From Curtobacterium pusillum (lineage in GTDB: Bacteria; Actinomycetota; Actinomycetes; Actinomycetales; Microbacteriaceae), in NCBI GenBank assembly GCA_002025645.1, contig CP018783.1, forward strand, positions 2,604,001 to 2,668,000: a stretch of 64,000 bases of DNA, in the 5' to 3' direction. Numbering within the stretch: the first letter of the stretch is position 1; each line of letters starts with the position of its first letter. Below, in pieces: positions 1 through 8,140 of the stretch. The translations under genes and the position numbers were made by a program. The notes below the pieces were generated by a model. It was given only the letters and a program-made list of their open reading frames with translations. It made no database searches and had not been told where the DNA came from.

Positions 1-83
1 ATGCTGGCCTCCTTGGGGTCGTGCCGCTGGCTGTGGCACCACGGGGTGCAACCGGCGACGGGGGTGTCGTGTTCCCGGTGGCG
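1..83. other. Left-edge non-coding stretch
   Basis: These bases lie 3' of the aldo/keto reductase stop at 84. A short imperfect hairpin, GCACC-acg-GGGTGC, falls in the first 50 bases and might end transcription. Both plus-strand frames open here are antisense to the reductase, so I call no gene. The 3' or 5' end of a gene left of the window cannot be excluded. Confidence 0.3.
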
Positions 84-905
84 TCAGTCGGTCGTGTCCT
101 GCAGCGCGTCGAGGGCGGCGACGTCCTCGGCGGACAGGACGAAGTCGACGTCGGCGTTCGCGGCGATCCGCTCCGGCGTCGTGGACTTCGGCAGCGGCAG
201 GACGTCCTTCTCGAGCAGGTAGCGGATCGCGACCTGGGCGACGGACTTGTCGTACTTCGTCGCGATCTCGGCGATCTGCTCGTTGTCGAGCAGGCCGCCG
301 GTGGCAAGCGGTGAGTAGCCCTCGGTGAGGATGTCGTGCTCGCGGTCGAACGCCGTCGTGGCGTCCTGCGTGTTGCCGATGAACCAGCGGATCTGGTTGG
401 CGTGCGGGACGACGTCGGTGCGGCCGAGCAGGTCCTCGAGGTCCGCGACCTCGAAGTTCGAGACACCGATGGAGCGCGTCCGTCCGGCGTCGTAGAGCTC
501 CTCGAAGACCTTCCAGACCTCGACGTTGCCGTCGCGGTGGTCGGACCCGATGTCGCCCCACGGCCACGGCGCGTGGATGAGGTACAGGTCGACCACGCCG
601 AGGTCGAGGTTGCGGCTCGACGTGTCGAAGGCCTCGCGCGCGCCGGCCGCGGTCTTGATCTCGGCGGGGAGCTTCGTGGTGATGAAGACCTCGTCGCGCG
701 GGACGCCGCTGTCGCGGACGGCCTGGCCGACGCTCGCCTCGTTGCCGTACGCGAGCGCGGTGTCGATGTGGCGGTAGCCGAGGTCGAGCGCGGTCTTCGT
801 GGCGTCGTAGGCGTCGTCGCCGGAAGGGATCTGCCACGTGCCGAAGCCGATCTTGGGGATGTGCAGGCCGTTGGACAGGGTGAACGTGTCGATGAGAGCG
901 GGCAT
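84..905 (-). CDS. Aldo/keto reductase
   Basis: A 273-residue NADPH-dependent oxidoreductase of the (beta/alpha)8 aldo/keto reductase family, which reduces aldehydes and ketones in the cytoplasm. The tetrad is visible: Asp48 and Tyr53 in HIDTALAYGNE, Lys78 in TTKLP and His111 in YLIHAPWPW. The cofactor segment LPKSTTPERIAAN is near the C-terminus. I chose the ATG at 905, which gives MPALIDTFTLSNG, the normal family N-terminus; the in-frame ATG at 926 would add seven residues. The closest subgroup is the 2,5-diketo-D-gluconate reductase type, but the substrate cannot be read from sequence. It stands alone beside the zinc locus. Confidence 0.9.
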   Translation of the reverse strand: MPALIDTFTLSNGLHIPKIGFGTWQIPSGDDAYDATKTALDLGYRHIDTALAYGNEASVGQAVRDSGVPRDEVFITTKLPAEIKTAAGAREAFDTSSRNLDLGVVDLYLIHAPWPWGDIGSDHRDGNVEVWKVFEELYDAGRTRSIGVSNFEVADLEDLLGRTDVVPHANQIRWFIGNTQDATTAFDREHDILTEGYSPLATGGLLDNEQIAEIATKYDKSVAQVAIRYLLEKDVLPLPKSTTPERIAANADVDFVLSAEDVAALDALQDTTD

Positions 906-957
906 GGACCGGACAGTACGCCGCACGGCTGCTGCGCACTGTCCGGATGTCCCGGTG

Positions 958-2127
958 CTACGCGACCGCGAGCTCGTTCGGGACGCCGGGCAGGGCGCCG
1001 CTCGAGGCGATCGTCTTCCCGGAGCGCAGATCGACCGCGTGCACCTTCCGTTCGGCCGGGTCCGTGACGTAGGCGACGTTCCCCGCGACCTTCAGTGCGG
1101 GGTGGGCGTCCTGCCACTCGGTCGGGCCCTCCCACGCGTCGATCACGGGGAACGAGTCGAGCTGCTCGCCAGTGGTCTCGTCGAAGGTGTGCAGGGAGCC
1201 GTCGGATCCGAGGACCACGGCCTCGTCACCGGGTCCGCGGGCGAGGTCGCGGAAGGTGAAGCCGACGCCGTCCGGCATGTCGGCGACGGTGTACTCGCCA
1301 GCGGCGGCGTCGACGAGGGCGATCTGGTGGAGCAGGTAGCCCTCGCTGTCCTCGTCGTCGTTGTAGTCCCCGACGGCGACGGGGGACGTCTCTGTCGTGA
1401 AGAGGTTGCCGGTGCGGCCGTACTCGGTCGGGGCGTCGATCTTCTCGAATGCGCCGTCCTGGTAGACCAGGGCGCCGTCGGTGCAGCCGAAGACTGCGAC
1501 CTCGCCCTCGACCGCGCCTTCGCCGTGCACGTTCGGGCACTCCTCGGAACGGGCGAGTTCTGCCCCGTCGGCATCGAGGGCACGGACGCCGGAGCGGCTC
1601 TCCTCGGTGCCGATCGTGGTGAGGAGCGTGCCGTCCTCGAGCTCGATGGCGACGCCGTGGTGCGCCGCCTCGGACTTCGTCGTCGTGGTCTCGGGCAGCT
1701 CGTCGCCGTCGAGGTCCCCGTTGTCGAACGTGGTGACGTCGCCGGTGCCGTCGGCGAAGAGGGCGGTCCGGTCGCCGTGCACGACCGCGTGCCCACCGGT
1801 GTCGGCCGGGAAGACCGCGTCGGTGAGTGCGGGGTCCGCGGCGGTGTCGAGCACGCGGAAGCCCTCCGGGACGGTCACGAGCACGTGGCGCCCGTCGCCG
1901 GCGGGGTTCACGCGGGTGAAGCCGTCGATCGGGTCGTCGGACACGACCCGCAGGTCCTCGTCGAGGACGAGCAGGCCGCCGTCGTAGGTCAGGGTGATGC
2001 GCGTGCCGTCGGCGGACGGGGTGCTCGTCCGGGTCGCTTCGGCGTCGGCGGGGCTCGTCGAGCACCCGGCCAGGGCCATCGCGACGGCGCCGACGAGTCC
2101 CACGGGCAGGATCTTCTTCATGTGCAT
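958..2127 (-). CDS. aztD: AztD-like zinc metallochaperone, second copy (lipoprotein)
   Basis: A 389-residue secreted lipoprotein, MKK-type signal with lipobox LAGC ending at Cys22, followed by repeated beta-strand blocks of the AztD propeller type. AztD proteins bind zinc outside the membrane and pass it to the binding protein AztC. This copy lies 3' of aztC, from which it is separated by a Zur-like box overlapping the aztC stop, so it is probably transcribed on its own as well as by read-through. It differs clearly from the AztD encoded at 3073-4266. The start is ATG 2127 or ATG 2121; neither has a good ribosome site. AztD assignment rests on locus context plus fold-like repeats. Confidence 0.72.
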   Translation of the reverse strand: MHMKKILPVGLVGAVAMALAGCSTSPADAEATRTSTPSADGTRITLTYDGGLLVLDEDLRVVSDDPIDGFTRVNPAGDGRHVLVTVPEGFRVLDTAADPALTDAVFPADTGGHAVVHGDRTALFADGTGDVTTFDNGDLDGDELPETTTTKSEAAHHGVAIELEDGTLLTTIGTEESRSGVRALDADGAELARSEECPNVHGEGAVEGEVAVFGCTDGALVYQDGAFEKIDAPTEYGRTGNLFTTETSPVAVGDYNDDEDSEGYLLHQIALVDAAAGEYTVADMPDGVGFTFRDLARGPGDEAVVLGSDGSLHTFDETTGEQLDSFPVIDAWEGPTEWQDAHPALKVAGNVAYVTDPAERKVHAVDLRSGKTIASSGALPGVPNELAVA

Positions 2128-2140
2128 AGCCAAACTGTAT

Positions 2141-2155
2141 TGATTCTCATTCTCA
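2141..2155. promoter_or_regulatory. Zur-like box before the second aztD
   Basis: TGATTCTCATTCTCA, read on the other strand as TGAGAATGAGAATCA, matches the actinobacterial Zur consensus TGAAAATGATTTTCA at 11 of 15 positions. It covers the aztC stop codon and lies 14 bases before the aztD start. It is one of the few AT-rich spots in the locus. Zinc-dependent repression is inferred. Confidence 0.55.
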
Positions 2156-3076
2156 ATTGGAAATCGACAGGCCGTCGACGATCTCATCCGTGTTGGACCG
2201 CATCATCCCGAGGTACGTCGAGGCGTGCCCCTCCGCTGTCAAGGACTCGGTCGCGAGGGGGCGGATCGCCACGTGCACGTCGACCTCCTCGGCGAGCACC
2301 TCGGCGAGCCGAGCAGGTTGCGACGCGTCCGCGAAGATCGTGGGCACGCCGGCTTCCTCGATCGCCGCGGCGAGATCCCGGAGGTCCGCCGCACTCGGTG
2401 AGGCCAAGGTCGTCCCGCTCGGGATGACCGCGCCCACGACCCGGAAGCCGAACCGTTCAGCGAGGTACCCGAACACGTGGTGGTTGGTGACGAGGGCACG
2501 GCGGTCCTCGGGCAGCGTCGCGAACGCCGTCGTCATCGCATGGTCGAGCTTCCCGAGCCGCTCGCGGTAGGCGGTGGCGCCCGGCGTCCCGATGCCGGCG
2601 TCGTCGAGTTCGTCGCCCAGGGCATCCACCACGTCGAGCATCCGCGCCGGGTCGGTCCAGAAGTGCGGGTCCGGGCCGCTGTCGTCCTCGGTGCTCCATT
2701 CCAGTACGTCGATGGCGTCGCCGGCGGTGAACACCGGGATGCCGTCGTCGGCGGCCGCCGCGACGTGGCGGGCGACGCCCTCCTCGAGCCCGAGGCCGTT
2801 CTCGACGACGAGGTCGGCGCTCCGCAGCCGGGCGGCCTCCTTCGCGGACACCTCGAACGAGTGCGGATCGGCGCCGGCGGGCATCAGGACCATCACCTCG
2901 GCGGCGTCCCCGACGACCTCGGTGACCACGTCCCCCAGGATGTTCGTCGTCACGGCGACGAGCGGGCGGTCGGACGCGCTCGGTGAGCAGGCGGACAGCC
3001 CCGCGGCGGACACTGCGGCGACGAGCACGACGCCGAGGGCACGAGCGGTGCGGGAGGCCGGCGTTGCCCGGGTCAC
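2153..3076 (-). CDS. aztC: Zinc ABC transporter binding lipoprotein AztC
   Basis: A 307-residue lipoprotein of the cluster A-I metal-binding (ZnuA/TroA) family. The signal peptide ends in LSAC with Cys30 as lipidation site. Expected metal ligands are present: His72 in GADPHSFEVS, His138 in DPHFWTDP, His199/200 in TNHHVFGYLAERFG, and Asp250 in FADASQP. It lacks the long His-rich loop of classical ZnuA, as AztC proteins do; they receive zinc from AztD. The GTG start at 3076 overlaps the aztD stop by four bases (GTGA), so the two are translationally coupled. Partner permease and ATPase are encoded next to it. Confidence 0.88.
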   Translation of the reverse strand: MTRATPASRTARALGVVLVAAVSAAGLSACSPSASDRPLVAVTTNILGDVVTEVVGDAAEVMVLMPAGADPHSFEVSAKEAARLRSADLVVENGLGLEEGVARHVAAAADDGIPVFTAGDAIDVLEWSTEDDSGPDPHFWTDPARMLDVVDALGDELDDAGIGTPGATAYRERLGKLDHAMTTAFATLPEDRRALVTNHHVFGYLAERFGFRVVGAVIPSGTTLASPSAADLRDLAAAIEEAGVPTIFADASQPARLAEVLAEEVDVHVAIRPLATESLTAEGHASTYLGMMRSNTDEIVDGLSISN

Positions 3077-4266
3077 AGTCCGACCTCCGCGAAGGCTGTC
3101 GGCGCCACCGGGAGCTCGATCGTGCGCGACACCCGGGCGTCGTCCGCGAAGTCGATCTCGTGCACGACACCGTCCTGCGGGTCCGCCAGGTAGGCGCGCT
3201 GCGCATCGAGCTGCAGGAGCGGTCCGGCCGCACCGTCGACGAGCGCGTCGGTCGTCGCCACGGCACCGGTCGTCATCGTGTGCACGACCACCCGACCCTG
3301 GTCGTCGACGCCGACCACGTGCTCGTCGGCGTCGTCCACCGCGACGACCGCGCGGAGCGGGCGGTCGGTCGGGACGTGACGCCAGGCTCCCTCGCGGCTG
3401 TCCAGCATCCAGAAGCCGGTGTCCCCGGCCAGCCCGGCGACGGTCGGGCGCCCGGCGCGCGCCGCGAACGCGGTGGCGCGTGGGACCGCCTCCGCGGCGG
3501 TGTCGGGCAGCGGGACGGTGCGTGCGTTGCCCTCGTCGTCGACGATCACCACGCCGTCCGCGCAACCCACGACCGCGCCGGCGCGGGTGACGATGCCACC
3601 GGCAGGGTCCTGGCACGGCTGCTCGGCGCGTACGTCCTCCCCGTCCGCGGACAGCACTCGGACCCTGTCGTCGGACGCCGCGACGAGGTGATCCGCGGTG
3701 GGGAGGAGGACGGCCGCGTCGAGTCGGGCGGTGACGTCGAGCTCGCCCTGCCCGAGCGCCGACCGGTCGAGGAGGACTGCCTCCCCTCGGTCCGGCCAGG
3801 TCACGGCGGTCAGGGTCTCGGAGGAGTGCACCTCGACGCGCCCGCCGCCGTCGAGGGTCCCGACGACACGGGGCTCGGCCGCGTAGTAGTGGGTGTGGTC
3901 GCCGTGGTCGACGGTCCAGGCGCCGCCGTCGACGACCGTCGTCCGGTCGTCGTCGCTCGTCAGCAGGAATCGGCCGTCGGTCGCGCTGTGCTCCGGGGCA
4001 TCGACCGTGTCGAGGTCGGTGCTGTCCTCCGTGAGGAGGTCGTGCAGGGTCGTCTCGCCGGTCGCGGAGACCGCCAGGAGGCGCAGCTGCGGCTCCTGGG
4101 ACTCGGTCGCGCCCGTCACGTAGCCGTGCGGACGAGCGGTGTCGGTCGGGTCATCGGCTGCGGGGCGCGGGTCAGACGAGCACGCCGCGGAAGTGAGTGC
4201 GAGGCCGGTGGCCAGGGCGAGGGCGGTCAGGGTGCGCGCGGGTGCGCGGCTGGTGGTCGGGTTCAT
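3073..4266 (-). CDS. aztD: Zinc metallochaperone AztD, first copy
   Basis: A 397-residue secreted lipoprotein, signal peptide with TSAAC around Cys29, then a beta-propeller-like body. A His-rich motif DHGDHTHYY (His121, 124, 126) fits a zinc-handling protein. AztD delivers zinc to AztC in the envelope. Start ATG 4266 overlaps the permease stop by four bases (ATGA), and its own stop overlaps the aztC start, so permease, chaperone and binding protein form one tightly coupled operon. The order aztB-aztD-aztC is consistent with an Azt system. Sequence identity to characterised AztD was not tested. Confidence 0.8.
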   Translation of the reverse strand: MNPTTSRAPARTLTALALATGLALTSAACSSDPRPAADDPTDTARPHGYVTGATESQEPQLRLLAVSATGETTLHDLLTEDSTDLDTVDAPEHSATDGRFLLTSDDDRTTVVDGGAWTVDHGDHTHYYAAEPRVVGTLDGGGRVEVHSSETLTAVTWPDRGEAVLLDRSALGQGELDVTARLDAAVLLPTADHLVAASDDRVRVLSADGEDVRAEQPCQDPAGGIVTRAGAVVGCADGVVIVDDEGNARTVPLPDTAAEAVPRATAFAARAGRPTVAGLAGDTGFWMLDSREGAWRHVPTDRPLRAVVAVDDADEHVVGVDDQGRVVVHTMTTGAVATTDALVDGAAGPLLQLDAQRAYLADPQDGVVHEIDFADDARVSRTIELPVAPTAFAEVGL

Positions 4267-5138
4267 GCTCCCTCTCGAGGTGGTGCTGCGGATGGCGGTG
4301 TGGTCGGCCGTCTGGCGGCCGCGGACGTGGGGACGGCAGCGGCGACGGCGCGCGACAGTGCGACCGAGACGACCGCGACGACGGCGATGCTCGCGCCGGC
4401 CGCGGTTCCCGCGTGCCAGGAGACGAGGAGTCCGACGAGGACGGCGGCGCAGCCGAAGCCGGCACCGAGCGCCATGGTCGAGACGACGTGTCGTGTCCAG
4501 ACCCGGGCCGCCGCCGCGGGGGCGAGCAGGAGGCCGACCACGAGGAGCGTGCCGACCGCCCGGTAGGACGCCACGACCGCGAGCGTGACGAGCGCGATCA
4601 GGACGACCTCGGCCAGGCGTGGTCGGAGGCCGAGCGTCGCGGCCTTCCGCACGTCGAACGCCGTGGCGGTGAACGCGCGGTGGAACGCGGCGGCGAGTGC
4701 GAGCGCGACGAACACGGCGGCGCCGAGGCCGGCCAGGTCCGCGCGGGTGACGGCCAGCACGTCCCCGAAGAGGATCGCCGTCACGTCGGTGGCGAAGGAC
4801 CGGGAGCCGGACACGATGATGACGCCGAGGGCGAGCATGCCGACGAACAGCAGCCCGATCGAGGTGTCGTACGACAGTCGCGCCCGGCGGCGGAGTGCTC
4901 CCACGCCGAACACCATCACGCCGGCGCTGATCGCGGCGCCGATCACCGCCGGGATCCCGGTCAGGGTGGCGACCGCGACGCCGGGGAGCATGCCGTGCGA
5001 GAGCGCCTCGCCGAGGAACGCCATCCCGCGCACCACCACCCACGTGCCGACGACGGCGCAGAGGACCGCAGCGAGCCCGCCGCCGATGAGGGCGCGGAGC
5101 ATGAAGTCGACGGAGAAGGGGTCGGTCAGCCAGGTCAC
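4263..5138 (-). CDS. aztB: Zinc ABC transporter permease AztB
   Basis: A 291-residue integral membrane protein of the ABC-3 (ZnuB/MntB) permease family, with about eight hydrophobic segments and the family block LSHGMLPGVAVA, followed by DTSIGLLFVGMLALGV. It forms the membrane channel for zinc with AztA. The GTG at 5138 starting VTWLTDPFSVDFM is chosen because it fits the family N-terminus and leaves the Zur-like operator in front; an upstream in-frame ATG would run through that operator into aztA. It is the first gene of the minus-strand operon and is divergent from the ATPase gene. Confidence 0.87.
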   Translation of the reverse strand: MTWLTDPFSVDFMLRALIGGGLAAVLCAVVGTWVVVRGMAFLGEALSHGMLPGVAVATLTGIPAVIGAAISAGVMVFGVGALRRRARLSYDTSIGLLFVGMLALGVIIVSGSRSFATDVTAILFGDVLAVTRADLAGLGAAVFVALALAAAFHRAFTATAFDVRKAATLGLRPRLAEVVLIALVTLAVVASYRAVGTLLVVGLLLAPAAAARVWTRHVVSTMALGAGFGCAAVLVGLLVSWHAGTAAGASIAVVAVVSVALSRAVAAAVPTSAAARRPTTPPSAAPPREGA

Positions 5139-5149
5139 GGTCCGAGACG

Positions 5150-5182
5150 CTACATGAAAATGACTATCGATACTGATAGTGT
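5150..5182. promoter_or_regulatory. Shared Zur-like operator between aztB and aztA
   Basis: The 50-base gap between the divergent transporter genes contains TGAAAATGACTATCG at 5155-5169, matching the Zur consensus TGAAAATGATTTTCA at 12 of 15 positions. An overlapping dyad ACTATC-6-GATAGT lies at 5163-5180 with TATCGATA in its middle. The gap is AT-rich against a very GC-rich background. A single operator repressing both directions under zinc excess is the simplest reading. Confidence 0.62.
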
Positions 5183-5188
5183 CCTCAG

Positions 5189-5821
5189 GTGCTCCCCGCT
5201 CCGACCGCACCCGCCCTCGACGTCGTCGGACTCGTCGTCCGACGCGGCGACCGGACCGTGCTCGACGACCTCGATGCCTCGTTCCCGTCGGGGGCGGTGA
5301 CCGCGGTGACCGGACCCAACGGGTCGGGCAAGTCGACGCTGCTCGACGTGCTCGCCGGTGCGGTGGAGCCGACCGGCGGACGGGTGTCGCGCCTCCAGGC
5401 CGACCGCGGTCTCGCCTACGTGACCCAGTCCGTCCCGCCGACCGCGCTCCCGCTCACCGTCCGGGCGACCGTCTCGATGGGGCGGTGGCCGCACCGCCGG
5501 TGGTGGCGACCGCTCAGCCGCGCGGACCGGAGGGTCGTCGACGCACAACTCGAGCGGATGGCGATCGCGGACCTGGCAGACCGCCCCTTCGACGAACTCT
5601 CCGGCGGTCAGCGGCAGCGCACGCTCGTGGCGCTCGGGCTCGCCCAGCGTGCCGGGGTGCTGCTCGTCGACGAACCGACGGCGGGGGTCGACGCTCAATC
5701 GGCTGCGCTCGTGGTGTCGGCGCTCGCCGACGAGGCCGCTGCCGGCGCGGTCGTCGTTCACGCCGCGCACGACCCGGAGGCCATCGCCGCCGCCGACCGG
5801 GTCCTCGCGCTCGGGGCCTAG
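5189..5821 (+). CDS. aztA: Zinc ABC transporter ATP-binding protein AztA
   Basis: A 210-residue ABC ATPase that energises zinc import. Walker A GPNGSGKST is at residues 42-50, the signature LSGGQRQ near 137-143, Walker B VLLVDEPT near 157-164 and the switch His near 194. It is shorter than most ZnuC proteins and has no C-terminal extension. The start is GTG 5189, immediately after the Zur-like operator. Its TAG stop overlaps the TAG stop of the convergent MFS gene within the palindrome CTAG, leaving no room for a terminator between them. Confidence 0.88.
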   Translation: MLPAPTAPALDVVGLVVRRGDRTVLDDLDASFPSGAVTAVTGPNGSGKSTLLDVLAGAVEPTGGRVSRLQADRGLAYVTQSVPPTALPLTVRATVSMGRWPHRRWWRPLSRADRRVVDAQLERMAIADLADRPFDELSGGQRQRTLVALGLAQRAGVLLVDEPTAGVDAQSAALVVSALADEAAAGAVVVHAAHDPEAIAAADRVLALGA

Positions 5822-7056
5822 GGGCAGACGACCGCGACGGAACCCGTCGGCGTGGTCTCGGGCACAGCAGCGGCAGCTGCCGGCGTCGGCACGGCGTTCG
5901 ACCGCCGCAGCCCCATCGAGACGAGCACCACCGCGCCGATCACGGCGACGGCGCCCGCGAGCCAGAAGTCCGCGGCGAGCCCGAAGGACGACACCGCGAC
6001 CCCACCGAGCACCGAACCGGCCGCGATCGCGAGCTGGATCGTCGTGACGAACAGCGCGAGGCCCGTCTCGGAGCCGGCCGGCGACGCCGTGGACATCCAG
6101 GTCTGCATCCCGAGCGGCAGCGCACCCCAGACGAGTCCCCAGACCACGAGCAGGACGAAGACGCCGACGACCGAGTTCGCCAGCAGCGGGAGGAGCACGA
6201 CCGACACGGCGAGGACGACCTTCGCGACACCGATGGTCCCGAGCACGGTGCGGCCGAGCGTGAAGCCGGCGGTGAAGTTCCCGACGATGCCCGCGATGCC
6301 GAACACGAGGAGCGCGAGCGTGATCGTGTCCGGGCCGACCCCGACGAGGTCCTGCAGGTAGGGGGCGACGTACGTGTACGCGGCGAACTGCGCGGTGAAG
6401 AGGAACGCGGCGGCGATGAGGCCGACCCGCGCGCGGGGGACGCGGAGCAGCGACCCGAGGGTGCCGAACCGGACCCGCTGCAGCGCCGGGATCCGCGGCA
6501 GCATCGCGAGCTGGAGCACCAGGGCGACGAGGCCGAGCACGCCGCCGATGACGAACGCGAGCCGCCAGGTCGCGAGCGACGACACCAGGGCGCCGAGCGG
6601 CAGGCTCACCACGGTCGCGACGGAGACGCCGGCGGTGATGAGCGACGTGGCACGGATGGTGGCCTCGGGGCGGACGAGCCGACCGGCGATCCCGGCGCCG
6701 ATCGCCCAGAAGCCGCCGATGCCGACGCCGAGCAGCATGCGGGCGATGAGCAGCACCGTGAAGTTCGGCGCGATCGCGGCCAGGCCGTCGGCGACCACGA
6801 GCAGGATCGTCAGGGACACGAGCACCACGCGACGGTCGAGGCGGGAGGTCAGGACGGTCACGACCGGGGCCGCGACGGCACCGACGAGCCCGGTCGCGAC
6901 GACCATCAGCCCGGCGGTGCCGATGCCGACGTCGAGATCCCGGGCGATCGCGGGGAGGAGCCCGATCGGGAGGAACTCGGAGAGGACGAGGACGAACGAT
7001 CCGAGTGCGACGGACACGACGCTGAGCCACCCACGGCGCGCTGCTGACGAGGTCAT
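5818..7056 (-). CDS. MFS transporter, drug/sugar exporter type
   Basis: A 412-residue major facilitator with about twelve membrane helices. Family landmarks are SEFLPIGLLPAIA in helix 1, the loop 2-3 motif TSRLDRRVVL and RMLLGVGIGGFWAIGAG in helix 4, as in the AraJ/NepI-like DHA1 group that exports drugs, purines or sugars. The start is ATG 7056 (MTSSAARRGW); upstream in-frame codons read as non-family sequence. It is convergent with aztA, sharing the CTAG stop overlap. Substrate unknown. Confidence 0.88.
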   Translation of the reverse strand: MTSSAARRGWLSVVSVALGSFVLVLSEFLPIGLLPAIARDLDVGIGTAGLMVVATGLVGAVAAPVVTVLTSRLDRRVVLVSLTILLVVADGLAAIAPNFTVLLIARMLLGVGIGGFWAIGAGIAGRLVRPEATIRATSLITAGVSVATVVSLPLGALVSSLATWRLAFVIGGVLGLVALVLQLAMLPRIPALQRVRFGTLGSLLRVPRARVGLIAAAFLFTAQFAAYTYVAPYLQDLVGVGPDTITLALLVFGIAGIVGNFTAGFTLGRTVLGTIGVAKVVLAVSVVLLPLLANSVVGVFVLLVVWGLVWGALPLGMQTWMSTASPAGSETGLALFVTTIQLAIAAGSVLGGVAVSSFGLAADFWLAGAVAVIGAVVLVSMGLRRSNAVPTPAAAAAVPETTPTGSVAVVCP

Positions 7057-7093
7057 GCGGACGTCAAGCAGCCGCCGGGGTGGTCCATTCCCG

Positions 7094-8140
7094 TCAGGCG
7101 TCGACCGGTGCGTGCTCCCCGACGACGGCGACGGTCTTCCCGGTGGCGACGGACTCCTGCGCCGCGAGCACGATCGACAGCGTCCGGAGCCCCACGTGCA
7201 CGTCCGGCTGCGGCTGCTCGCCCGTGCGGACGGCGTCCAGGAAGGTGCGGAGCATCGCCTCGTCGAGGTCGGCACCGTACCGGGACTCGATCGGCAGGCC
7301 GGTCTCGGCGGCGAGTCCGTGCGCGGCCGGCCCGAAGAAGTCCAGCGACACGGTGCCGCCGGTCCCGGCGACGTCGAGCGTCAGGCCACCCCACACCGGC
7401 GACGTGTCAGGCTTGCTCCACGAGCAGTCGATGCCCGCGACCACGCCGTTCTCGTAGGTGATGGTCACGAGCCCCGAGGTCTCGGCGCTGGCCCGGCCGG
7501 CGTGCAGGGTCCGGTTCGCGACCGCCGTGACCGAAACGGGAGCCGAGCCCATCAGACCCTCCAGCAGGTCGGCGATGTGCACCACGTGGTCGACGAGCGC
7601 ACCGCCGCCGGAGAGCTCCGGCTCGGTGAACCAGGAGCGCGTGAGCGGGAGCATGCCGTTGTTCGCCCCGCGGACCGAGAACAGCTGCCCGAGGGCGCCG
7701 GACTCGTGCGCGGCCCGGAGCTTCCCGAACGCCGAGGCGAAGCGGACCGGGAACGCGACCATGAGCATGACACCAGCGGCCTCGACGGCGTCGCGCATCG
7801 CGATGCCGTCCTCCCACGTGGTGGCGAGGGGCTTCTCGCAGAGGACGTGCGCGCCGGCGGCGGCTGCGGCCTCGACGAGTTCGCGGTGCCGGGCGTTCTC
7901 GCTCGTCACGACGACGGCGTCCGGACCCCAGGCGAGGAGCTCCTCGTACGACTCCGCGTAGTCGACCCCGAGCGCGGCGGCCAGGTCGGCGCCGCGGAGC
8001 TCCACGATCGAGGATCCGGTGCTGACGCCGTCCGGGTCGGAGCCGCGGACCTCGACGCCCGGCATCGCGGCCAGGGCGGCGAGGTACCCGATGGCGTGCG
8101 TGTGGGCGAAGGACATCACGGCGATCCTGAGGCCGGTCAT
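7094..8140 (-). CDS. Gfo/Idh/MocA family dehydrogenase A
   Basis: A 348-residue NAD(P)-dependent dehydrogenase, Rossmann domain (about 1-125) plus the alpha/beta C-terminal domain of the Gfo/Idh/MocA family, which oxidises sugars, inositols or sugar derivatives. The CEKPL motif is at 101-105 and the substrate-site segment GGGALVDHVVHIADLLEG is near 175-195. The N-terminus RIAVMSFAHTHAIGY lacks the usual GxGxxG and has a His pair, a known variant. ATG 8140 overlaps the upstream gene's stop by four bases. It is the last gene of the ROK-regulated sugar operon. Confidence 0.86.
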   Translation of the reverse strand: MTGLRIAVMSFAHTHAIGYLAALAAMPGVEVRGSDPDGVSTGSSIVELRGADLAAALGVDYAESYEELLAWGPDAVVVTSENARHRELVEAAAAAGAHVLCEKPLATTWEDGIAMRDAVEAAGVMLMVAFPVRFASAFGKLRAAHESGALGQLFSVRGANNGMLPLTRSWFTEPELSGGGALVDHVVHIADLLEGLMGSAPVSVTAVANRTLHAGRASAETSGLVTITYENGVVAGIDCSWSKPDTSPVWGGLTLDVAGTGGTVSLDFFGPAAHGLAAETGLPIESRYGADLDEAMLRTFLDAVRTGEQPQPDVHVGLRTLSIVLAAQESVATGKTVAVVGEHAPVDA

